Positions 1-8,737 are shown, numbered from the stretch's first letter. The stretch: DNA of 64,000 bases from Microbacterium sp. SLBN-146 (GCF_006715145.1 NZ_VFMR01000001.1:744001-808000); one strand, 5' to 3'. Notes: generated by a model not told the origin, from the sequence alone. A program made the numbers and translations.

Positions 1-918
1 GATGGTCTGCTGCAGGCGCGTGCGGACGTCGAAGACCTCGTTGCCGCCGATCGACCGCGTTCCCGTGATTCCTCGGCGCAGGACCGTCGACAGCGCACTG
101 CGCGAGACGACGGCGACCTGCGTCCCCTTGACGCGTCCGATCTCGTCGATCGGCTGCTCCACGTCGTCGTCGGGCAGCACCACGATCGCGCCCCCGAACC
201 GCACTCCCGCCGCGCGCGCCACGACCCGCATCCGCGCGAGCAGCTCGGCGATCGGTGCCCCCGCGACGCCGTCGCCCACGAGTTCGCTCCGCCGCACGCG
301 GACGGGCCCGCCGAAGTCCTCCGACAGGACCCCGTAGAGGCCGCTCGGACCGAGGACGATGTGGTCGATCTTCGCGTCGGATTCCATTCCCCGCCCGACG
401 GCGAGCACGTCATGCCAGATCGTGTACCCCATGCCGAGGTCGGCGACGATGCGGGCCGTCGCCTCCTCGGCGAGCGCATCGGCGAGCATCCGCCGGAGTT
501 CGCGCGGCGCCGTCCGCACGAGCGCGGGGTCGTAGGGGTCGTCGAGCTCGACGCCGCGTCCCACCCACTCGCGCATGAGATCGAGATACCGTTCGCGGCG
601 CCACCCGCCCGGCTGCCCGTGGGAGCGCGCGCGGGGTCGCGTGTCGGCCGCCGCGCGCGGTGGACGCCACACCGGTGCATCCGGCGAGAACGACGCGGCC
701 CCGAAGCCGTGCCCGCGGTCGTAGGCGGCGCGGGCGGCCGGCTCGCCGACGAGCTCCCATGCGCGCTGGACCTGGATGAACACCGCCGCATCCCCGCCCG
801 TGTCGGGGTGGGTCTGCCGCAGCCGGAGCCGGTACGCGCGTCGGAGCGCGTCGTCGTCGGCCGTGGGCTCGACGCCCAGGACGTCGTAGGCGGATGCCGA
901 GAGGGGACTGTCGAACAT
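1..918 (-). CDS. J-domain protein with NERD-like region (3' end outside window)
   Basis: 306 codons are visible, starting at ATG 918 and running off the left edge. Residues 6-68 form a J domain with the HPD motif at 37-39, the part that stimulates the ATPase of DnaK-type Hsp70. There is no G/F-rich or zinc-finger region, so this is not a canonical DnaJ. After a basic linker, residues 184-197 (IDHIVLGPSGLYGV) match the core of the nuclease-related NERD domain, although the usual E-x-K that follows is absent (SED instead). It follows the membrane-protein gene by 4 bases and is probably co-transcribed. The J domain is clear; the NERD assignment rests on one motif. Confidence 0.8.
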   Translation of the reverse strand, partial: MFDSPLSASAYDVLGVEPTADDDALRRAYRLRLRQTHPDTGGDAAVFIQVQRAWELVGEPAARAAYDRGHGFGAASFSPDAPVWRPPRAAADTRPRARSHGQPGGWRRERYLDLMREWVGRGVELDDPYDPALVRTAPRELRRMLADALAEEATARIVADLGMGYTIWHDVLAVGRGMESDAKIDHIVLGPSGLYGVLSEDFGGPVRVRRSELVGDGVAGAPIAELLARMRVVARAAGVRFGGAIVVLPDDDVEQPIDEIGRVKGTQVAVVSRSALSTVLRRGITGTRSIGGNEVFDVRTRLQQTI

Positions 919-922
919 CCCG

Positions 923-1432
923 TCACCGCCTCTCGTTGCGGCGCGCGTAGGCTGCGGCGCTGCGACTGGACAGGGCGAGCAGGATCAGGATGTCGAGGCT
1001 CAGCGAGACGAAGGTCGTCTGCAGCGTGATGTCCTGGCCCTGCACCCACCACGCGACGAACGACGTCGCGATGGAGGCGACCGCGAAGAACATCACGATG
1101 ACGCGGGCGATGTTGCTGCCCCGGAAGACGAAGAAGGCGAAGAGCGCATCGAGCACCACGAAGACGGCGCCCACGCCGACGATGATGCCGCGCGTGAGCT
1201 GTTCGACGTCGGAATCGTCGAAGCCGTCGATGGACTCCAGGTCGATCACGACACCGTGCCACCCCAGCGCGATCCCCACGAGCATCACGATGCCGGCGAC
1301 GACGCGCAGCATGACGAGCGCCACTCCCGCGTAGGTCGATGCGGGCCGCTTCATGTCGGGGTCGTAGCCCGTCGGCCGCAGCAGTCGCGTGGGGGGTTCG
1401 TAGGCGGGCCGCTTCTCGGGTGTCCTGCTCAT
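923..1432 (-). CDS. small membrane protein, four predicted helices
   Basis: 169 residues. A charged N-terminal tail of about 35 residues with a prolyl/arginyl bias is followed by four hydrophobic segments, at roughly 38-58, 80-105, 112-130 and 135-155, and a basic C-terminus. No enzymatic motif is visible and I do not recognise the family. The ATG overlaps the stop of the LssY_C gene by four bases (ATGA), so it is translationally coupled to it. The J-domain gene begins 4 bases downstream of its stop. An acidic loop (DGFDDSDVEQ) lies between helices 1 and 2. Confidence 0.75.
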   Translation of the reverse strand: MSRTPEKRPAYEPPTRLLRPTGYDPDMKRPASTYAGVALVMLRVVAGIVMLVGIALGWHGVVIDLESIDGFDDSDVEQLTRGIIVGVGAVFVVLDALFAFFVFRGSNIARVIVMFFAVASIATSFVAWWVQGQDITLQTTFVSLSLDILILLALSSRSAAAYARRNERR

Positions 1433-2244
1433 GTGGATGCCACTTCCTCTAGCGCCCGCACATCGATGATCGGCAGATCGCCGTCGGTGCGGATCGAGTC
1501 GCCCCCGCCGTTTCGCGCGTGATAGCCCGTGGAGAAGTCCTTGATGACGTCGACGGCGACACGGGGATCGGCGGCCGTCACCGTCGCGACGATGTGGTCG
1601 CGCTCGACGTCGGTGTTCGCGTCGATGCGGTGGGTGACCTGGAGCGTGAAGAGGGACAGCCCCACGCTCGTGTCGAAAGTGCCGGCCGCGAGCCAGTCCA
1701 CGCGGCGCCCACCGGGGAGCAGCCAATCGTCGGGGCACTTCCAGAACCGGACGTGGTGGCGTTGGGCGGGGTTCCCGTCGACCTCCTGCTGATAGGCGAA
1801 GTCCTGCTGCCGACCGAAGAGGAAGAGAGGGCTGACGGGGGCTTCGTGGTAGCTGCGGCGGCGGAGGGTCGACGTCACGATGCGCCACGACGACGCGAGC
1901 GTCACGGGATCGGCCTTCGTCCATCCGGCGGCCTGGAGTGCCCGCTCGATCTGGTCTCCCGTCCCCTGGAAGGCAAGATTCACGGGGTCGCCCAGCAGGC
2001 CGTCGCTCGTACGGGCGCGGCCGATGAAGTAGTCGGGAACGTAGACGGTCGTAAGGATGCGGTGCAGTCGCGGCAGCACGAGATAGGCGAGGAGCAACCA
2101 GAACAGCACGGCGACGGCCAGACCCCACCACCCCACGTGGAAGGCCTCGGTGAAGCTGAGATAGGCGAGCCAGATGGCGGCGAGTCCTGCGAAGACGAAG
2201 AAGAACCAGTCGATCGCGACGCCGACCGAGTACCGCCGCTTCAC
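1429..2244 (-). CDS. LssY C-terminal domain membrane protein
   Basis: 271 residues from a GTG that overlaps the preceding stop (GTGA). Two N-terminal transmembrane segments (about 8-28 and 38-60) precede a soluble domain matching the LssY_C family: the block GDPVNLAFQGTGDQI, then a paired-arginine region and the signature RQRHHVRFW-like segment (QRHHVRFWKCPDDW). LssY_C is of unknown biochemical function; in other bacteria it is often fused to PAP2 phosphatase modules, which are absent here. A second GTG two codons upstream is possible but would enlarge the overlap. Coupled both to the acyl-CoA gene upstream and to the membrane protein downstream. Confidence 0.8.
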   Translation of the reverse strand: MKRRYSVGVAIDWFFFVFAGLAAIWLAYLSFTEAFHVGWWGLAVAVLFWLLLAYLVLPRLHRILTTVYVPDYFIGRARTSDGLLGDPVNLAFQGTGDQIERALQAAGWTKADPVTLASSWRIVTSTLRRRSYHEAPVSPLFLFGRQQDFAYQQEVDGNPAQRHHVRFWKCPDDWLLPGGRRVDWLAAGTFDTSVGLSLFTLQVTHRIDANTDVERDHIVATVTAADPRVAVDVIKDFSTGYHARNGGGDSIRTDGDLPIIDVRALEEVAST

Positions 2245-3302
2245 TGCCACAGCGGCACCCGTGGACGGTAGGCGAACGCGTCGTCGACGAGCCCCGCGGG
2301 CAGCTCCTCGAGACTCGCGGGTCGCCAGGCGGGTGTCCGGTCTTTGTCGATCACCTGCGCGCGGATGCCTTCGACGAGGTCGGGCTGCGTCTCGGCGAAC
2401 CACATGACGAGGCCGTACTCCTGCGCGAGGACGGAACGGAGGTCGGGAAGGTCGCGCGCGCGACGGATGGCGGCGAGCGTCACAGCGAGACCCGTCGGGG
2501 AGAGCTCGCGCAGCACATCGGCCGTCGCGGATGCCGCGGCCTCGGGCCGTGCGCGCAGGCGCTCGATGATCTCGCCGACCGTGTCGCCCGCGAAGGCGTC
2601 GTCGATCCACTCGCGGGCCGCGTCGAGACCGGATGCCGCGGGGGTCTCGTCGAACAGCAGGACGAGCTCGTGGGGGGTCGAAGGATCGGCGCGTGTCGCG
2701 AGCGCGTCGCGCAGCCCGTCGAGGTGGGCTGCGGGCACGAGGGTGTCGGCGAATCCGGCGGCGATCGCGTCAGCGGCATCCATCGTCGCCCCCGTCAGCC
2801 CGAGGTACTCGCCGAGTCGGCCGGGGGCCTGCGCGAGGAGCCTGCTTCCGCCGACGTCGGGTGTGAAGCCGATGCGGGTCTCGGGCATCGCGAGCTTCGA
2901 GCGCTCCGTCACGATGCGGAGGGAGGCGTGGCCGGCGAGGCCGATACCACCGCCCATCGTGACGCCGTCGGCGAGCGCGACGAACGGCTTCGGATACTCC
3001 GCGATGCGCGCATTGAGCGCGTACTCGGCGCGGAAGAAGACACCCGCGTCCTCGGCGCGACCCGCGGCGACCTGCGTCGCGAGCCCGCGCACGTCACCGC
3101 CCGCGCACAGTCCCCGATCCCCCGCGCCGTCGAGGACGACGATCTCGATGTCGGTATCGGCCTCCCACGCATCGAGGGCCTCATCGATGAGCTGGACCAT
3201 CCCGTGATCGAGCGCGTTGATCGCCCGCGGGCGATTGAGCGTGAGGCGTCCCACTCCCGCGGTTGTGCGGGCCAGAACGGTGGGCTCAGCGGCGTCGGTC
3301 AC
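2241..3302 (-). CDS. 3-hydroxyisobutyryl-CoA hydrolase (enoyl-CoA hydratase/isomerase superfamily)
   Basis: 353 residues, crotonase fold. The N-terminal TLNRPRAINAL block and the GLCAGGDV oxyanion-hole segment are typical of the superfamily. The C-terminal half (ADGVTMGGGIGL, MPETRIGFTPDVG, and a long helical extension past residue 250) is the pattern of 3-hydroxyisobutyryl-CoA hydrolases, which act in valine degradation by freeing 3-hydroxyisobutyrate from CoA. Length fits that subfamily (about 345-360) rather than a simple enoyl-CoA hydratase (about 260). First gene of a four-gene minus-strand operon. It faces the ABC exporter divergently across 129 bases. Substrate is inferred, not shown. 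Confidence 0.85.
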   Translation of the reverse strand: MTDAAEPTVLARTTAGVGRLTLNRPRAINALDHGMVQLIDEALDAWEADTDIEIVVLDGAGDRGLCAGGDVRGLATQVAAGRAEDAGVFFRAEYALNARIAEYPKPFVALADGVTMGGGIGLAGHASLRIVTERSKLAMPETRIGFTPDVGGSRLLAQAPGRLGEYLGLTGATMDAADAIAAGFADTLVPAAHLDGLRDALATRADPSTPHELVLLFDETPAASGLDAAREWIDDAFAGDTVGEIIERLRARPEAAASATADVLRELSPTGLAVTLAAIRRARDLPDLRSVLAQEYGLVMWFAETQPDLVEGIRAQVIDKDRTPAWRPASLEELPAGLVDDAFAYRPRVPLWQ

Positions 3303-3431
3303 GGGAAAAGGCTACCCGTCCGGGTTCAGGCGAGGCGGGACCGGATGCCGCGGCATCCGCCCAATCCCGGCATGGGAACGCACTTTCGGCAAAGATGGGG
3401 TGAACATCCCACGACGACAAGGGGTCCCGGC
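3303..3431. promoter_or_regulatory. divergent intergenic region with 16-bp perfect palindrome
   Basis: This gap separates two divergent operons and must hold both promoters. It contains the perfect palindrome GGATGCCGCGGCATCC at 3343-3358. A purine-rich stretch (aagggg) lies 10 or so bases before the ATG at 3432. I cannot point to a convincing -35/-10 pair. The palindrome is built from a word that is abundant throughout the window, including inside genes, so it need not be an operator. Confidence 0.4.
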
Positions 3432-4805
3432 ATGCCCGAAGGACACGTGCTGGAGTTCGCGCACGTGACGAAGCGCTTCGGCGCCGTCACGGCGGTCTCC
3501 GACTTCTCGGCGCGCGTCGAGCCCGGAGTCGTGACGGGCTTCCTCGGCCCGAACGGCGCGGGCAAGACGACGGCGTTGCGCATCCTGCTGGGTCTCGTGC
3601 GGTCCACCGACGGGACCGCGACGATCGGCGGGAAGCCGTACGCGAAGCTCGAACGGCCGCTCCAGACGGTGGGCGCCGTGCTCGAGGCATCCAGTTTCCA
3701 CCCCGGCCGGACGGCCGCTTCTCACTTGCGGGTCTACGCCCGCGCGGCGTCGATCTCGAACGCGCGCGTCGATGACGTCCTGAACCTCGTCGGGCTCGCG
3801 GATGCCGCAGGCCGTAAGGTCGGCGGGTTCTCGCTCGGCATGCGCCAGCGCCTCGGCGTCGCGTACGCACTGCTGGGCGACCCCGGCGTCCTCGTGCTCG
3901 ACGAGCCGTCCAACGGCCTCGACCCCGAAGGCATCCGCTGGATGCGCGGGTTCCTCCAGCAGCTCGCGCGCGAGGGGCGGACGGTTCTCGTCTCGTCGCA
4001 TCTTCTGACGGAGATCCAGCAGACGGTCGACTCGCTCGTCATCATCGCGCGCGGGCGGCGCGTCTTCCAGGGCGGCATCGAGGACCTCGTCGATCCGTCC
4101 GAGTATGCGACGGTCGTCGACGCTCCGGATCGGGCGGCGCTCACGACGGCGCTCGCGGATGCCGACATCGCCTTCGAAGTACTCAGGTCGGGCATGACGG
4201 TGCGGGGCGTCGATCCCGTCGCCGTCGGGAAGGTGGCCGCGGACGCCGGCATCGCCCTCTCGACCCTGCAGCGGCGCGGCCCTGCGCTCGAAGAGGTGTT
4301 CCTCGAGCTCGTGAGCGGCGCACGCGTGCACGCCAGCGCGGAGGACGGCTACGTTGCAACCCCGACGGCGGTCGCGGAAGACGCGGAACCCGAGGCGGAG
4401 ACCGCACCGGAGCCCGAGACCGCTGCCGAGGCGGATCCCGAGGCCGGGGCTGCGCCGGTATCCGAGGTCGCCACGGAGCCCGAGGCCGCTGCCGAGGCGG
4501 ATCCCGAAGCCGCTGCGGAGCCCGAGGGAGACGCCGCTGCGGATCCCGAAGCCGAGGTCGCGGCGGAGCTCGCGGGGGAACCGGACATCGACGAAGAGCC
4601 GGCGCGCCCCGCTTTCACGGTCGCGAGCACCGGCGTCATCGACATCGTGCCGCTCGAAGCCGAAGAGGCATCCCGGCACGACCATCCTGATGACCCGGAT
4701 ACGCCGGAGGATGCCGACCCCGACGTCGAGCAGATCGGTGAGATCGACGAGGAACTCTCCTCCGCCGTCGACCACGATGCCCGCGAGGGAGGTGACGCGC
4801 GATGA
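3432..4805 (+). CDS. ABC-2 type transporter ATPase with long acidic C-terminal tail
   Basis: 457 residues. The first 300 are a complete ABC ATPase: Walker [10 protein letters not shown] at 39-47, signature FSLGMRQRL at 133-141, Walker B ending LVLDEP at about 154-159. The order and the 85-residue C-terminal part fit the family that pairs with six-helix ABC-2 permeases. Residues 300-457 are unusual: a low-complexity region dominated by Ala, Glu, Pro and Asp, with near-identical internal repeats around [13 protein letters not shown] and [13 protein letters not shown], then a histidine/aspartate-rich end. Normal members end near 310 residues. The stop overlaps the permease ATG (ATGA), so ATPase and permease are coupled. 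Substrate unknown. Confidence 0.9.
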   Translation: MPEGHVLEFAHVTKRFGAVTAVSDFSARVEPGVVTGFLGPNGAGKTTALRILLGLVRSTDGTATIGGKPYAKLERPLQTVGAVLEASSFHPGRTAASHLRVYARAASISNARVDDVLNLVGLADAAGRKVGGFSLGMRQRLGVAYALLGDPGVLVLDEPSNGLDPEGIRWMRGFLQQLAREGRTVLVSSHLLTEIQQTVDSLVIIARGRRVFQGGIEDLVDPSEYATVVDAPDRAALTTALADADIAFEVLRSGMTVRGVDPVAVGKVAADAGIALSTLQRRGPALEEVFLELVSGARVHASAEDGYVATPTAVAEDAEPEAETAPEPETAAEADPEAGAAPVSEVATEPEAAAEADPEAAAEPEGDAAADPEAEVAAELAGEPDIDEEPARPAFTVASTGVIDIVPLEAEEASRHDHPDDPDTPEDADPDVEQIGEIDEELSSAVDHDAREGGDAR

Positions 4806-5620
4806 GCCTCGTCGCTGCGACCAGGTCCGAGTCCGCCAAGCAGTTCTCGACGTCGATGTGGTGGCTGCTGGCCATCATCCTCGTCGTCTACGTCGCCTTC
4901 ACGTCCGCCGCCCTCGGGTTCGCGATCGGCGGCGCCGCGACGGGCGCCTTCGGATCGGGTGACGCGATTCCTCTTCCCGAGACCGGCATCGCTGCGGCGC
5001 TCTACAGCACCGCGACGTCGGTCGGCTACGTCTTCCCGCTCCTCATCGGGACGCTCATCGTCACGGCCGAGTTCCGGCACAAGACCCTCACGCCGACGTT
5101 CCTGGCGGTACCGCGTCGAGGAGTCGTCCTGGCGGCGAAGCTCGCGGTCGGGGCATTCCTGGGCGTCATCTTCGGCGTCCTGGGGATCGTTGCGTCGGTG
5201 GGTCCCGCGGCCGGATTCCTCTCGGGGTTCGGCCTCGACACCGAGCTGACCTCGTCCGACACGTGGGCGATGCTCGCCCGCATGCTCATCGCGTTCGTCC
5301 TCTGGGTCCTCATCGGCGTCGGTGTCGGCGCACTCGTGCGCAATCAGGTCGGCGCCGTCGTGGGGGTCCTCGTCTTCACGCAGTTCGTCGAGCCGATCGT
5401 GCGGACAGCCGCGGCCTACATCGACGGTCTCGGGGATGTCGTCGCGTACCTGCCGGGAGCTGCGAGCGACGCGCTCGTGGGCGGCAGCATCTTCAGTGTC
5501 GCGATGCCGACGGGTTCCGACCCGATCGAGTGGTGGGTCGGCGGCGTCGTGCTGCTGGCCTACGCCGTCGTGATCCTCGTGCTGGGCTACCTCACGAGCT
5601 GGCGACGCGACGTCAGCTGA
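4802..5620 (+). CDS. ABC-2 type transporter permease
   Basis: 272 residues with six predicted membrane segments, near residues 18-40, 65-85, 108-130, 158-180, 185-205 and 240-262. The N-terminal pattern (short cytoplasmic [10 protein letters not shown], then a helix) and the [15 protein letters not shown] segment after helix 2 are typical of ABC-2 permeases that work with single-domain ATPases. It is translationally coupled to the ATPase upstream, with which it presumably forms a homodimeric or heteromeric exporter in the cytoplasmic membrane. Substrate cannot be read from the sequence. Confidence 0.85.
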   Translation: MSLVAATRSESAKQFSTSMWWLLAIILVVYVAFTSAALGFAIGGAATGAFGSGDAIPLPETGIAAALYSTATSVGYVFPLLIGTLIVTAEFRHKTLTPTFLAVPRRGVVLAAKLAVGAFLGVIFGVLGIVASVGPAAGFLSGFGLDTELTSSDTWAMLARMLIAFVLWVLIGVGVGALVRNQVGAVVGVLVFTQFVEPIVRTAAAYIDGLGDVVAYLPGAASDALVGGSIFSVAMPTGSDPIEWWVGGVVLLAYAVVILVLGYLTSWRRDVS

Positions 5621-5646
5621 GCCGGATCAGCTCTAGACCGGTCAGC
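5615..5646. terminator. possible hairpin between convergent genes
   Basis: Arms gctgagccgg and ccggtcagc lie across the 21-base gap between the permease stop and the stop of the minus-strand gene. One base is bulged. There is no T tract on either strand. It could serve as a bidirectional terminator, but the pairing is short. Confidence 0.3.
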
Positions 5647-6130
5647 TCAGAGCGGGGCGGGTGCCGCGACGGGCGCGGCCACGCCGCGGGGCGGCGTCGA
5701 GGTCGGTCTCGGTGGGGTTCGGCACCGAGATCGCACCTGTTTCGGCGGCGATCTCGACGACATCGGTCGCCGTGTCGCTCGCGTCGACGCGAAGCGCCTG
5801 CACCAGCGCGAGCCCGTTGCGGGTCGTCAGCACGACGCGATCGAACTCGTCGTGTCCATCGAGGTCGATGACGACCGCGGGGCGCCGACGGCGGACGATC
5901 ACGAAGTCCGACGCTCCCGCCGACTTCCAGGTGCCCATCGCGATGACACCGCGGACGTGCGTCCCCGGGCTCGGAACGCCGCGCAACCACGTCCACGCGT
6001 CGTCGACGAGCTGCACCTTGGAGACGAGAGTGCGGTCGAGGAGCACATTCCCCTTGTGGAATGACAACCGACGCTCGACACCCGACAGCGCGACTTCGAG
6101 TCGCGTCGAGTCGAGCAGCAGGGTCACCAT
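5642..6130 (-). CDS. conserved hypothetical protein, PH-like
   Basis: 162 residues from ATG 6130. The block RLEVALSGVERRLSFHKGNV followed by VQLVDDAWTWLRG, PSPGTHV and GTWKS is recognisable from a family of uncharacterised actinobacterial proteins thought to have a pleckstrin-homology-like fold. No catalytic motif or membrane segment is visible. The last 25 residues are arginine-rich. It lies head-to-head with fbiC across about 100 bases and tail-to-tail with the ABC permease, so it is a single-gene unit. Function unknown. Confidence 0.75.
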   Translation of the reverse strand: MVTLLLDSTRLEVALSGVERRLSFHKGNVLLDRTLVSKVQLVDDAWTWLRGVPSPGTHVRGVIAMGTWKSAGASDFVIVRRRRPAVVIDLDGHDEFDRVVLTTRNGLALVQALRVDASDTATDVVEIAAETGAISVPNPTETDLDAAPRRGRARRGTRPALS

Positions 6131-6235
6131 GCGTCCAGTCTGCCAGCGCCGCGACCCCGCCCGCGGCACCGTTTGCTTACAGTGGCGCAACGATCCATGG
6201 CCCTCGGCCGCGCGCACCGATGCGAGACTGGTCGG

Positions 6236-8737
6236 GTGACGCTGATCGAGCCTGCCTCGACCCGACGAGTCGACCTCGTCGCGGCGATGGAGCGTGCCGC
6301 GAGCGGCGATCGACTCTCGGCCGATGAGGCCGAGGTGCTGCTCGAGGCCCGGGGCGACGACCTCGAGCAGCTTCTCGCCCTCGCCTCCGCGTCGCGCGAC
6401 GCCGGGGCCGCGGCATCCGGTCGCTCCGGCGTCATCACGTATTCGCGCAAGGTATTCGTGCCGCTCACGACCCTGTGCCGCGACCGCTGCCACTACTGCA
6501 TCTTCGTCGACACCCCGGGCCAGCTGCTCACGATGCACAAGCCGCTGTACATGACGCCCGAGCAGGTTCTCGCCGTCGCACGGCAGGGCGCCGCGCTGGG
6601 CTGCAAGGAAGCTCTCCTGACGCTCGGCGATCGTCCGGAGGACCGCTGGCCGCAGGCGCGCGCATGGCTCGACGAGCACGGCTACGCCTCGACGATCGAC
6701 TACGTCGCCGCGATGGCGCGCCTCATCACCGCCGAAACAGGACTCCTCGCGCATGCCAACCCCGGCGTCATGACGTTCGACGAACTCACGATGCTCCGCG
6801 ACACGGCTCCGTCGATGGGGATGATGCTCGAAACGACGTCCCGGCGCCTCTACGAGGAGCCCGGGCAGGTGCACTACGGCTCGCCCGACAAGGATCCGGA
6901 CGTGCGGCTCGCGGTGATCGACGACGCCGGACGCGCGCGCGTCCCCTTCACGACGGGCATCCTCGTCGGAATCGGCGAGACGCTCCGCGACCGCGCGGAG
7001 TCGCTCGTGGCGCTGCGGGAGGCCCACGAACGTCACGGTCACGTGCAGGAAGTCATCGTCCAGAACTTCCGCGCGAAGCCGCGAACGGCGATGCAGTCCG
7101 CTCCGGATGCCGCGCTCCTCGAGTACATCGCGGCGGTCGCCGTTGCACGGCTCGTGCTCGGACCCGCGATGCGGATCCAGGTGCCGCCGAACCTCTCGGA
7201 TGCCACAGAGCTCGAGCTTCTCGTCCGCGCGGGGGCCGACGACTGGGGCGGGGTGTCACCCCTCACGGCCGATCACGTCAACCCGGAGCGCCCGTGGCCG
7301 CACATCGACGAGCTCGCGGCGCAGACGGCGGCGCTGGGCTTCACGCTCGTCGAGCGTCTGACGGCCCACCCCGAGTACATCCGCGCGCCGGAGACCTGGC
7401 TCGCGCCTCCGATGCAGGCCCCGGTGGCGGCCCTCGCCGACCCCGCAACCGGCTGGGCCCGCACGCCCCCTCCCTCTTCGCCCTCCCCCGCCTCCCCACC
7501 CTCCCGCCCTCTCTCCCGTCGAGACACCGGGTTGTCGCCGAGCGACCCCGTCATTGCCGCAATTGACGGGGTGTCTCGGCGAGATCGCGGAGTCTCGACG
7601 AACACCGACTCGACGAACACCGACTCGGCGGGTGCCGCGCGCGTCGTGCCGGGCGGGGTGCGGAGGCTCGCGGAGGTCGCGGCGGGCGACCCGCACGCGC
7701 TCGACGACGGCGAGTGGGAGCTGTTGCTGCGCGCGACGGGGCGGGATCTCGACGCCCTCGCCGACACGGCGGACAGCGTGCGGCGCTACACGGTCGGCGA
7801 GGCGGTCAGCATCGTCGTGAACCGCAACCTGACGTCGTCGGGATTCCGCGGGGCGGGTGCCGTCGCACCCGAGGAGTTCGACCTCGACGATGTCGCCGCC
7901 ATCGCCGCCGACGCGCACGCGCTCGGCGCCTCGGAGGTGTGCGTGCAGGGACTCCTGCCCCCGTCGGAGTCTCCGGAGGCGTATCTCGACATCGCGCGGG
8001 CCGTGAAGACGGCGGCCCGCGGCATCCATCTCCACGCGTATCGTCCGCAGGACGTCCGCGACCTCGCCGACCGCGCGGGTCTCGGACTCGCGGATGCCCT
8101 CGCGGCGCTCCGCGATGCCGGAGTCGACACCGTGCCCGGCACGGGGGTCAAGGTGCTGAGCGAACGCGTGCGCGCGCTCATCGCGCCGACCGATCTCGGC
8201 ATCGACGCGTGGATCGACGGCATCACGGCCGCCCACCGCGCCGGGTTCCGCTCGACGAGCGTGCTGTTCTACGGCCACGTCGAGACGGCGACCGAGCGGA
8301 TCGCGCATCTGCGGCGACTGCGTGAGATCCAGGACGCAACGCGCGGTTTCACCGAGTTCGTGCCGATCCCCCTCCCCGGCGCGGACGGCGGAGTGCCGCT
8401 CGTCGAAGGACGCGACGCCGTCGACGAGCACCGCGCGATGGTCGCCGTTTCGCGACTCCTCCTGACGGGGAGCATCCCCCACATCCAGATCCCGTGGACG
8501 CGCGTCGGTCGCGACACCGCCGCTGTGCTCCTCCAGTCCGGCGGCGACGACCTCGGCGGGACGCTCCTCGACGGTCGCGTGCGCCCCGCCGCGGGGATCG
8601 AGCACGGTCTCGAGCTTCCCCTAACGGATGCCGCGGCCATCGCCAAGCGCCTCTTCCGCCCCTTCCGCGTGCGCACGACCGACTACGCCAGCCGCGCCGT
8701 CCCGGCCGGCGTCGCCGGCGAGGAGGGCGCGCGATGA
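6236..8737 (+). CDS. fbiC: FbiC, fused CofG/CofH FO synthase with a degenerate CofH half
   Basis: 833 residues from GTG 6236 (ATG 6197 and TTG 6173 are in-frame alternatives). FbiC makes the F420 chromophore FO from 5-amino-6-ribitylaminouracil and tyrosine using two radical-SAM halves. The CofG half is intact: C81-x3-C85-x2-C88 in CRDRCHYC, then GCKEALLTLGDRPE and KDPDVRL blocks. The CofH half aligns over most of its length (VCVQG, HVHAY-like HLHAY, TVPGTG, YGHVET, GGDDLGGTL) but after NRN at 529-531 the segment that normally holds CxxxCxxC is replaced by LTSSGFRGAG with no cysteine at all. The interdomain linker (about 425-470) is Pro/Ser-rich and carries an 84-bp palindrome. First gene of a coupled operon. 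Confidence 0.92.
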   Translation: MTLIEPASTRRVDLVAAMERAASGDRLSADEAEVLLEARGDDLEQLLALASASRDAGAAASGRSGVITYSRKVFVPLTTLCRDRCHYCIFVDTPGQLLTMHKPLYMTPEQVLAVARQGAALGCKEALLTLGDRPEDRWPQARAWLDEHGYASTIDYVAAMARLITAETGLLAHANPGVMTFDELTMLRDTAPSMGMMLETTSRRLYEEPGQVHYGSPDKDPDVRLAVIDDAGRARVPFTTGILVGIGETLRDRAESLVALREAHERHGHVQEVIVQNFRAKPRTAMQSAPDAALLEYIAAVAVARLVLGPAMRIQVPPNLSDATELELLVRAGADDWGGVSPLTADHVNPERPWPHIDELAAQTAALGFTLVERLTAHPEYIRAPETWLAPPMQAPVAALADPATGWARTPPPSSPSPASPPSRPLSRRDTGLSPSDPVIAAIDGVSRRDRGVSTNTDSTNTDSAGAARVVPGGVRRLAEVAAGDPHALDDGEWELLLRATGRDLDALADTADSVRRYTVGEAVSIVVNRNLTSSGFRGAGAVAPEEFDLDDVAAIAADAHALGASEVCVQGLLPPSESPEAYLDIARAVKTAARGIHLHAYRPQDVRDLADRAGLGLADALAALRDAGVDTVPGTGVKVLSERVRALIAPTDLGIDAWIDGITAAHRAGFRSTSVLFYGHVETATERIAHLRRLREIQDATRGFTEFVPIPLPGADGGVPLVEGRDAVDEHRAMVAVSRLLLTGSIPHIQIPWTRVGRDTAAVLLQSGGDDLGGTLLDGRVRPAAGIEHGLELPLTDAAAIAKRLFRPFRVRTTDYASRAVPAGVAGEEGAR
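7517..7600. repeat. 84-bp nested palindrome (family B) inside the fbiC linker
   Basis: Outer arms cgtcgagac (7517-7525) and gtctcgacg (7592-7600) enclose inner arms gtcgccgag/ctcggcgag and ccccgtca/tgacgggg around a 10-base loop. The same architecture and nearly the same outer and inner words occur as an intergenic element at 49196-49280. Here it is translated in frame as part of the FbiC interdomain linker. It is followed directly by two tandem copies of the 15-mer cgacgaacaccgact. Related, more diverged copies lie at 36979-37048 and 42926-42997. Confidence 0.85.
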
